Shown here: in pieces, positions 58,296 through 64,000 of the stretch
Layout of the letters: every line of letters starts with the position of its first letter
Numbering within the stretch: position 1 is the stretch's first letter
NCBI GenBank assembly: GCA_002344135.1
Contig: DDTO01000006.1
Coordinates: 89,869 to 153,868 of the forward strand
DNA length: 64,000 nucleotides
From: Chthonomonas sp. UBA2362
GTDB lineage: Bacteria > Armatimonadota > Fimbriimonadia > Fimbriimonadales > Fimbriimonadaceae
Direction: 5' to 3'
Made by a program: the position numbers and the translations under genes
Notes under the pieces: generated by a model
Told to the model about the DNA's origin: nothing
What the model saw: only the letters and a program-made list of their open reading frames with translations
The model's database searches: none

Positions 58296-60557
58296 ATGGC
58301 CAAACCTCCGATCCCGATCGAAGAACTCCACGCCAAGTTCGGGCCGCATCCGAACGACACTCCGCCGGGTGGGTGGCAGGGGCGGGGGGAGGCGGAGAGG
58401 CTTGTCAAGACCCACTGCTGCTTCTGCGGCCAGCAGTGCGGCATTCAGCTGAAGGTCCGCGAGAACAAGGTGATCGGCTTCGAGCCCTGGGAGGAGTTTC
58501 CCTTCAACAAGGGCAAGCTGTGCCCCAAGGGCGTGAAGCGCTATATGCAGGGCAGCCACCCCGACCGGCTCCTCTCGCCGCTGAAGAACGTGCCGGGGCG
58601 GGGCTTCGAGCCGATCGGCTGGGACGAGGCCCTTTCGACCACCGTGCGCGAGATTCAGCGCATCCAGAAGGAGCACGGACCGGACGCGTTCGCGATGCTC
58701 AGCGGGGTCTCCCTCACGAACGAGAAGAGCTACCTGGTCGGCAAATTCGCCCGGCTCGCTTTGCAGACCGCCGAGCTCGACTACAACGGGCGCCTCTGCA
58801 TGGTCAGCGCGGGCACCGGCAACAAGAAGGCTTTCGGCATCGACCGCGCGGCGAACTATTGGGAGGACATCCTGCTCGCGGACGTGATCCTCTGCGCGGG
58901 GACGAACGTGGCCGAGTGCTCGCCCATCACCACCGACTACATCTGGCGGGCGCGAGATCGGGGCGCGAAGCTGATCATGATCGATCCGCGAGTGACGCCC
59001 ATGGCGCGGACCTGTGATCTGCACTTGCCTGTGCGCCCCGGCGCCGACAGCGCTCTGCTGAGCGGGATCCTGCGCGTGATGATCGAGGAAGGGCTCGTCG
59101 ACGAGGGGTTCATCCGCGACCACACCTCCGGCTGGGAGGAGGCGAAGGCGGCGGCGCTCGGGATGTCGCTGGAGGACTACTCGGCCATCAGCGGCGTGCT
59201 CGTCGAGGACATCATTAAGGCGGGCAAGATGTGGGGCGAGGCGAAGACCTCGTTCCTGCTGCACGCGCGAGGGATCGAGCACCACACGAAAGGCGTGGAC
59301 AACGTGCTCGCCTGCATCAACCTGGTGCTGGCGAGCGGGCGCATCGGCCGGCCCGGCTGCGGCTACGGCACGATCACCGGCCAAGGCAACGGTCAGGGCG
59401 GGCGAGAGCATGGGCACAAGTGCGACCAACTTCCCGGCAATCGGGACATCGAGAACCCTGAGCACCGCGCCTACATCGCCTCGGTTTGGGGGATCGAGGA
59501 GAGCGACATCCCGGGCAAAGGACACACCGCCCAGGAGATCATGAACATGATCCACAGCGGCGAGATCAAGGGCCTGCTCTCGATCTGCTTCAATCCCCTG
59601 GTCTCGCTGCCCGATGCGGGGTTCACGACCGAGGCACTGAACCGGCTGGAACACTACACGGCGATCGACTTCTTCCTCAACGAGACCGCCCACCACGCCG
59701 ACATCGTCCTCGCCGGCTCGCTCCATGAGGAGGAAGAAGGGACCAGCACGAGTGCCGAGGGGCGGGTGATCCGGATCAGGAGGGCGGTCGACCCCCCGGG
59801 CGAGGCTCGGACCGACACCTGGATCCTCCTCGAGATCGCTCGCCGCTTGGGCCGTGGCCAGTACTTCGACCACTTCAAGACCAGCGAGGATATCTTCAAC
59901 GAGCTTCGCGTGGCCTCCAAGGGTGGGACGGCGGATTACTACGGCATCACTTACGAGCGCATTGAGCAAGAATTCGGAGTCTTTTGGCCCTGCCCGGAAA
60001 TCGGTCACCCGGGCACGCCGCGACTGTTCGAGGAGAGCCCGCACACCTCTCCCGCGCTAGCAGGGGAGGTCGGTGAGCAGAGCAAACCGGGAGGGAGGCA
60101 GGCTGGCTATCGCAGGTTCTTCACCCCGGATGGCAAGGCGCACTTCCATCCGACCCCCCATCGGCCCAGCGCGGAGGAGCCCGACGAGGAGTACCCGGTC
60201 ATCCTGACCACCGGGCGTGTGGTGTCCCACTACCTGAGCGGCACACAGACCCGACGCATCGGCGGCCTGGTCGACCTCTGCCCCGACCCCTACGTGGAGA
60301 TCCACCCGACGCTCGCCGCGCAGTACGGCATCGAGGACGGGCAGTGGATGAAGGTCGAGAGTCGCCGCGGCTCGGTGGTCCTGCGGGCGAAAGTGGTGAC
60401 GACCATCCGCCCGGACACCATCTTCATCCCCTACCACTGGCCCGGCGGGCGGTCTGCGAACAACCTTACCAACCGCGCCCTGGACCCCCTGAGCAAGATC
60501 CCGGAGTTCAAAAAGTCGGTCGTACGGATATCGAAGGCCGGTCAGGACGCGACCTGA
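58296..60557 (+). CDS. molybdopterin oxidoreductase, assimilatory nitrate reductase/formate dehydrogenase-like
   Basis: A 753-residue enzyme of the DMSO reductase family. A 4Fe-4S site has Cys41, Cys44, Cys48 and Cys76. The probable molybdenum ligand is Cys168 (NGRLCMVSAG), so no selenocysteine is used. 'IDPRVTPMARTCDLHLPVRPGAD' and the C-terminal 'GRVVSHYLSGTQTRRIG' and 'YHWPGGRSANNLTNRALDP' bind the cofactor. The closest pattern I recall is nitrate reductase NasA-type. Residues about 583-601 (HTSPALAGEVGEQSKPGGR) are encoded by a palindromic repeat. I chose the ATG at 58296 for its GGAG site and N terminus. Confidence 0.85.
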   Translation: MAKPPIPIEELHAKFGPHPNDTPPGGWQGRGEAERLVKTHCCFCGQQCGIQLKVRENKVIGFEPWEEFPFNKGKLCPKGVKRYMQGSHPDRLLSPLKNVPGRGFEPIGWDEALSTTVREIQRIQKEHGPDAFAMLSGVSLTNEKSYLVGKFARLALQTAELDYNGRLCMVSAGTGNKKAFGIDRAANYWEDILLADVILCAGTNVAECSPITTDYIWRARDRGAKLIMIDPRVTPMARTCDLHLPVRPGADSALLSGILRVMIEEGLVDEGFIRDHTSGWEEAKAAALGMSLEDYSAISGVLVEDIIKAGKMWGEAKTSFLLHARGIEHHTKGVDNVLACINLVLASGRIGRPGCGYGTITGQGNGQGGREHGHKCDQLPGNRDIENPEHRAYIASVWGIEESDIPGKGHTAQEIMNMIHSGEIKGLLSICFNPLVSLPDAGFTTEALNRLEHYTAIDFFLNETAHHADIVLAGSLHEEEEGTSTSAEGRVIRIRRAVDPPGEARTDTWILLEIARRLGRGQYFDHFKTSEDIFNELRVASKGGTADYYGITYERIEQEFGVFWPCPEIGHPGTPRLFEESPHTSPALAGEVGEQSKPGGRQAGYRRFFTPDGKAHFHPTPHRPSAEEPDEEYPVILTTGRVVSHYLSGTQTRRIGGLVDLCPDPYVEIHPTLAAQYGIEDGQWMKVESRRGSVVLRAKVVTTIRPDTIFIPYHWPGGRSANNLTNRALDPLSKIPEFKKSVVRISKAGQDAT
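60043..60098. repeat. palindromic element inserted in-frame in the molybdoenzyme gene
   Basis: CCTCTCC (60046-60052) pairs with GGGGAGG (60063-60069) around a loop containing GCTAGC, followed by GTCGGTGAGC...ACCGGGAGGGAGG. It resembles the element at 57911-57975 and encodes a low-complexity Gly/Glu/Ser/Pro stretch unlike the flanking enzyme. Confidence 0.6.
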
Positions 60558-60625
60558 CGGGTAAACCGGGAGCAGCATTCGGGCGACGCTGAAGCCAATG
60601 GGGAGAGCCGCAAGCGACCGCTGAT

Positions 60626-61159
60626 CTAGCGCTTGGGCGAAGCGTGAATGACCTTGACGCTTCCGAACATCCGATTGCCCGAGTGCTCTTGCTGGTGCAC
60701 GATTCCCGACTGCCAATCGAACTTGCAGCGTCGGGCCCCTACGACGTGGACCTTGAAATTCACGTCGGTCATCTGCTGTGGCCACCAAGTGCGGATACAG
60801 CAGGTGCGCAGGGAAACCTCGCGGTGCCCATGCGGTGCGCTGTGGGGGCAACTGAATACCTTGAAGGAGCCCCCCTTCAGGACGTATTCCTCTCTCTCGC
60901 CCCAACGGTCTACCCGCAGAGCGGAGCCCGGCATCATGGTGATAACCGAGTTGTCAGGGCACGTGATCGAGAACTTCTCGGTAGAACTCGATGCCACCGT
61001 CACCGTGTCTCCCGGAACGATTAGGACGGAACCGATTGCCTCCAGTTTCGCCCCGTTGCGAACAATCGTCAGACCAGGACCCATCGTGAGAGTGCCGTGC
61101 TGGTCCATCTGCTGATCCTGAAGCACCATTGCCAAAATCGCGACTGAACACGCTGTCAT
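60626..61159 (-). CDS. secreted FecR-like domain protein
   Basis: A 177-residue protein with a signal segment (about 1-14) and a beta-rich domain resembling FecR ('EKFSITCPDNSVITMMPGSALRVDRWGEREEYVLKGGSFKVFSC'). The C-terminal part has several Cys and His residues. FecR proteins usually have a membrane helix and a sigma partner, which I do not see here. The ATG at 61159 has GGGAGG upstream and a TATACT -10-like box at 61195-61190. Confidence 0.7.
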   Translation of the reverse strand: MTACSVAILAMVLQDQQMDQHGTLTMGPGLTIVRNGAKLEAIGSVLIVPGDTVTVASSSTEKFSITCPDNSVITMMPGSALRVDRWGEREEYVLKGGSFKVFSCPHSAPHGHREVSLRTCCIRTWWPQQMTDVNFKVHVVGARRCKFDWQSGIVHQQEHSGNRMFGSVKVIHASPKR

Positions 61160-61523
61160 AAGACCTCCCCGCCCAAAAGGGCTAACCTCAGTATACAAAG
61201 TCTGCACGGGCTCGCCACTCCTTGCCGCTTCTGGTGGCCCATATCGCTGGAAGCTGGCAACCGCCGCTGCACCTGGCAGCGTGCCGATCCTGGGCGGCGG
61301 AGAGGCTGCCTCCCCGTTGGGCGCCTCCCGACAAGTTCGGCCGTGGCATTCTCTCGTGCCTCAGTCTGCTCGGCGCGGAGGCTTACGTCTGGCGTCAGGT
61401 GGGCACATATCCTCAACCCTGCGAGGGCTGGGCATCAAACGGTGGCGAAGTGCCGATGCGGCTCACGGAGTTCAAAGCTGCAGTTGTTGCAATTCTTGAC
61501 CTTCAACAGATAATGTTTGCGCT
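61160..61523. other. 364-bp intergenic region
   Basis: It holds the promoter and ribosome binding site of the FecR-like gene (TATACT at 61190-61195, a GCCC-TTTT-GGGC stem at about 61170-61183) and, at the far end, the TAATGT box of the next gene. The middle 250 bp carry open frames on both strands without coding character. I recognise nothing else. Confidence 0.5.
61511..61516 (+). promoter_or_regulatory. -10-like box for the HAF-like lipoprotein gene
   Basis: TAATGT ends 7 nt before the ATG at 61524. Confidence 0.5.
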
Positions 61524-63176
61524 ATGCGACCCTGTCTCCTACTAGCCCTCGGGCTCCTCATTCTCGGCTGCGGCGGCTCAGGCGGTGACGGATCCACGAG
61601 AATGGCCCGCGTCGACATTGTCTGGGAGGGCCGTTCGCGGAACGTGGTGGGACCGCCCTCGGCCGAGTCGGCACGGGTATCACTGGACCCGTTGGGCGAG
61701 AGTCCGGAGGTTTCCGTCGTGGTCAACCGACCGCCGGATAACGGGTCGGATGTCACCCAAACGGTCGAACTCGAGGGCAGCATGCCTCCTGGCCAGGCCG
61801 CGCTCCGAGTCGAATTTTACAGCGGAGCCGACGCCTCCGGCCACATCGTCGGTTCGGCGAACGGCAGCGTCCATCTCGATGGAGTTCGGACCCTCGGGAC
61901 GGTGGCGACTGCGGGCAACATCGATTCCGTCGAGATCATCGAGGGACAGAGCCTGCATGTCGGGGGCAGCGAGGAGATCGATATCGAGGCCCGGACGGAG
62001 GACAGTCAGATCATCGCGCTCGTGCCAGGTTCTTACACGGTTCGCCAAACCGCCGGCAGTGGCGACGTCGACGAGCACGGCAGCAACGTCACCGGCGTTG
62101 CACGCGGCGTCGTCCACCTGGTCGCTACCGTCGACGGAGTTTCGAGCCCTCAGCGCGAAGTCCTCGTCGCGCCACAGTCCAAGACCTACCTGGTCGAGCC
62201 GGTGGGCGGCACTAATGGCGTTACCTTTATCAACGACATCAGCGGGGACGGCACGACTGCAGTCGGGTCCTCCCGATCGGGTGGCAACGCTCCGGTTCCG
62301 ATCATTTGGACCCGGACGGGAGGCACCGTCGCTTTCGCCGGACTCAGCGTCTACAGTGGAGCGAACGTCGCAAAGTGCGTCAGCCGCGACGGAAAGGTTA
62401 TTGCGGGATCGAATTACAATGACAATAGCTCGGAAAGTGTTCCGTGGGTGTACACGGCTGCTACGGGCGCCCAGCAGCTTGTGCTGCCGACCGGGCTTAC
62501 GAACGGCACGGCGGTCGACATCTCGGCCGATGGGACCGTGATCGTCGGAATGGCCTTCGATTCGAGCGGCCAGCCGTGGTGTGTAAGGTGGATCAGCGGT
62601 ACTCCCTCGACGCCGTTTCAGGGCAACTGCTACTGCATCGCGCCCGATGCGAGCGGCATAGGAGGCGATGTTACGCTCGAAGACAACCGGACGGTGGGGT
62701 TCGTCTGGCAGAGCGGCGGGTACTTCTTCCAGACCATATCCAGCAGCGCAGATCTCTATCTCGGATCGGTCCGGGCCCTGAACGATGGCACGACGATGGC
62801 TGCCGGCGCGATGCAAGCCGCACCGGGATTCTGGTCTCCCGGCTCCGGCCCGGTGCTCGTTACCGGCACGATCACCACGAAGGCGACGAGCATGAGTCGC
62901 GACGGCCAACTGGTCGGAATCAGCGGCGACGATCCTTATCTGGCGATGCTCTTCACGCGTGATACCGGGCTGGTGCAACTCGGGCGCTATTACGACCAAC
63001 TCAAGAGCAGTGGCGGCCCCGACCTTGTGGGACCCTTCTCCCAGGCGGGCAACGGTCCGGCTGAGGTCAATGGCATCAGCGAAGACCGCATGTCGATTTG
63101 CGGGACCGCCTTTCCCGACCCCAATGGCGCCGTTCGAGGATACGTAACCGACTACAGCGGCTTCCGGAAGCTGTAG
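61524..63176 (+). CDS. HAF-repeat-like lipoprotein
   Basis: A 550-residue protein with a signal segment and lipobox LGCG (Cys16). Residues 25-225 are beta-rich Ig-like, with Val/Gly/Asp-rich segments. Residues 235-550 contain about six repeats of the type 'ISxDGTxxVGxSxxxGxxxPxxWT' (for instance ISGDGTTAVGSS and ISADGTVIVGMAF) matching the extracellular HAF-like repeats that form beta-propellers. It is probably cell-surface anchored. Ligand unknown. Confidence 0.78.
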   Translation: MRPCLLLALGLLILGCGGSGGDGSTRMARVDIVWEGRSRNVVGPPSAESARVSLDPLGESPEVSVVVNRPPDNGSDVTQTVELEGSMPPGQAALRVEFYSGADASGHIVGSANGSVHLDGVRTLGTVATAGNIDSVEIIEGQSLHVGGSEEIDIEARTEDSQIIALVPGSYTVRQTAGSGDVDEHGSNVTGVARGVVHLVATVDGVSSPQREVLVAPQSKTYLVEPVGGTNGVTFINDISGDGTTAVGSSRSGGNAPVPIIWTRTGGTVAFAGLSVYSGANVAKCVSRDGKVIAGSNYNDNSSESVPWVYTAATGAQQLVLPTGLTNGTAVDISADGTVIVGMAFDSSGQPWCVRWISGTPSTPFQGNCYCIAPDASGIGGDVTLEDNRTVGFVWQSGGYFFQTISSSADLYLGSVRALNDGTTMAAGAMQAAPGFWSPGSGPVLVTGTITTKATSMSRDGQLVGISGDDPYLAMLFTRDTGLVQLGRYYDQLKSSGGPDLVGPFSQAGNGPAEVNGISEDRMSICGTAFPDPNGAVRGYVTDYSGFRKL

Positions 63177-63200
63177 CTCTAGCGGTACCCGAGCACTCGG

Positions 63201-63206
63201 TAAAGT
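63201..63206 (+). promoter_or_regulatory. -10-like box for the GNAT gene
   Basis: TAAAGT ends 6 nt before the ATG at 63213. Confidence 0.5.
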
Positions 63207-63212
63207 GCGGTC

Positions 63213-63677
63213 ATGCTCGAGATTCGCGAGGCAACCGAGGTCGAACTGGCCCTTGTCTGGCGAATCATGCTCGAGGCATTCGAGGAGTATCGCGGGGTGC
63301 TCGAGCCGCCTTCTGGGGCCATCACCGAGACGCTCGAGGACGTCCGATCGAGCGCAGCGAAGGGGGGTGCAATTCTGGCGTTTCTGGAAGGCGAGCCAGT
63401 CGCCTCAGCCCGTTACGAGCGGCGTGAGGGCTATCTCTACTGCTGGCGACTCTCCGTGCTCTCTTCGGCTAGGGGGCGCGGAATCGCGACCGCCATGCTC
63501 GAACACGTTCATCGTCGGGCGGAGACCCTGGGCTACCCGGAGGTCCGCCTCTCGACCCGCGAAGTGATGCAGTCGAACCTCCGGATGTATGAGAGGTTGG
63601 GCTATGTGGTGCTCTCGCGGCAGCCGCACCCAGCGGGCGAAAGCATCGTCCTGGAGCTTGCCAAGAGCATCGGGTGA
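63213..63677 (+). CDS. GNAT-family N-acetyltransferase
   Basis: A 154-residue GNAT protein with the motif A region 'LSVLSSARGRGIATAMLEHVHRRAETLGY' (acetyl-CoA pyrophosphate loop) and the motif B region 'LSTREVMQSNLRMYERLGYVVLSRQPH'. The substrate cannot be predicted. It stands alone, with its own -10-like box and no overlapping neighbour. Confidence 0.88.
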   Translation: MLEIREATEVELALVWRIMLEAFEEYRGVLEPPSGAITETLEDVRSSAAKGGAILAFLEGEPVASARYERREGYLYCWRLSVLSSARGRGIATAMLEHVHRRAETLGYPEVRLSTREVMQSNLRMYERLGYVVLSRQPHPAGESIVLELAKSIG

Positions 63678-63720
63678 CGGTGGATCGATCGCCGAGCCGA
63701 TCTTGCCAGGGTGGCTTGGG

Positions 63721-63726
63721 TAGGCT
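63721..63726 (+). promoter_or_regulatory. -10-like box for the beta-helix protein gene
   Basis: TAGGCT ends 6 nt before the ATG at 63733. Confidence 0.5.
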
Positions 63727-63732
63727 TCTCCC

Positions 63733-64000
63733 ATGAGGCCCCTTCTCGTCTGGGTCGCCTTCCTCTCGGTTGCGACCGCTTCTGCTGCGACGCTCACCGT
63801 TGGCACGGGACGGATGTACGCGCGGATCGAAGACGCCAACGCTGCGGCTTCGCCCGGCGATACCATCGCCGTCTACCGAACGGCCGGCGACCTCTACGTC
63901 CGTCCCATGATCCTCGTGACCAAGGCCAACCTCCGCTTCGTCGGCATGGAGGCCGCTCCGGTGGTCCTCGACGGGACGGGCGGAAACTACTCGGGTGCCG
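63733..64000 (+). CDS. secreted right-handed beta-helix protein, N-terminal part
   Basis: The frame is open to the window edge, giving 89 residues. A signal peptide (about 1-19, ending ASAA) is followed by 'TLTVGTGRMYARIEDANAAASPGDTIAVYR' and 'NLRFVGMEAAPVVLDGTGG', the typical start of a parallel beta-helix (pectate-lyase-like or right-handed beta-helix) protein. The rest is outside the window, so the activity is unknown. The start is supported by TAGGCT 6 nt upstream. Confidence 0.75.
   Translation, partial: MRPLLVWVAFLSVATASAATLTVGTGRMYARIEDANAAASPGDTIAVYRTAGDLYVRPMILVTKANLRFVGMEAAPVVLDGTGGNYSGA

Noticed and set aside
58146..60044. A 632-codon open frame on the minus strand
   Set aside because: It is the reverse complement of the molybdopterin oxidoreductase and has no start signal or motif. 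It is a shadow of GC-rich coding sequence.
58296..60557. The possibility that the molybdoenzyme is a selenocysteine formate dehydrogenase served by selA
   Set aside because: The metal-ligand position is Cys168 and the frame contains no in-frame TGA.
61222..61545. Open frames on both strands in the gap before the HAF-like lipoprotein
   Set aside because: No start signal, no domain and no hydrophobic pattern. One overlaps the lipoprotein's signal peptide.
1..64000. tRNA, rRNA and CRISPR arrays
   Set aside because: I looked for T-arm-like GTTCGA motifs with flanking acceptor stems and for regularly spaced direct repeats in the gene-free stretches, and found none that fit.

Overview
The window is GC-rich and densely coded, and it looks like a chromosome segment of a diderm bacterium, most likely Armatimonadota (Fimbriimonas-like). 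That placement is inference from gene content, not a phylogeny. The pointers are type IV-type pseudopilins with an FTLIE cleavage site, secreted proteins ending in dockerin-like GDVDxDN modules, a division cluster containing DUF881 and DUF1290 (Sbp), an outer-membrane-barrel-like protein ending in Phe, several lipoproteins, and a DUF6754-type membrane operon. I found no tRNA, rRNA, CRISPR array, prophage or intact insertion sequence.

Layout. 0-2.5 kb: a BlaI-type repressor with a paired operator, and a BlaR1-like M56 sensor protease whose extracellular part is not a penicillin-binding domain. 2.5-6.4 kb: an MFS transporter fused to HEAT repeats, selA, and a Cys-rich lipoprotein. 6.4-9.9 kb: a pseudopilin, a lipoprotein, and a secreted lysyl-oxidase-like protein. 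10-13.7 kb: an HD-GYP protein, a degenerate HD-GYP protein and a membrane glycosyltransferase. 13.6-19.3 kb: xerC/D, ftsQ, DUF881, sbp, ftsA, ftsZ and a small secreted TPR-like protein. 19.3-31.3 kb: a membrane protein, leuC, a dockerin protein, a GT4 glycosyltransferase, a 5'-nucleotidase, a sugar nucleotidyltransferase/phosphomannomutase fusion, a PrpB-like lyase and an acyltransferase. 31.3-32.1 kb: a gene-free block packed with REP-like hairpins. 32.1-38.7 kb: a CHRD/dockerin protein, a receiver-only response regulator, a substrate-binding lipoprotein, a LivF ATPase, rimI, tsaD and an outer-membrane protein. 38.8-43.3 kb: a five-gene membrane operon of unknown function followed by recO. 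43.4-47 kb: a TPR-like/peptide/unknown trio, a PH-like membrane protein, and an ECF sigma/anti-sigma pair. 47-57.6 kb: a metallopeptidase, pyrD, prolyl oligopeptidase, a THUMP-like methyltransferase, a GspF-type protein, folK, TerC and an M32 carboxypeptidase. 57.6-64 kb: a repeat-rich scar with an Rhs fragment, a molybdopterin oxidoreductase carrying an in-frame palindromic insert, a FecR-like protein, a HAF-like lipoprotein, a GNAT acetyltransferase and the start of a beta-helix protein.

How the genes work together. The clearest functional unit is cell division: ftsQ-DUF881-sbp-ftsA-ftsZ, with its own apparent promoter just before ftsQ. The BlaI/BlaR pair and the ECF sigma/anti-sigma pair are self-contained signalling modules. 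rimI-tsaD is a familiar housekeeping pair. The DUF6754-type operon is the best candidate for an undescribed system.

Regulation. A recurrent feature is a -10-like hexamer (TAnnnT or CATAnT) ending only 6-7 nt before the start codon, before ATG and GTG starts and on both strands. It implies widespread leaderless transcription and helps fix several starts. Genes without it usually have a GGAGG-type ribosome binding site.
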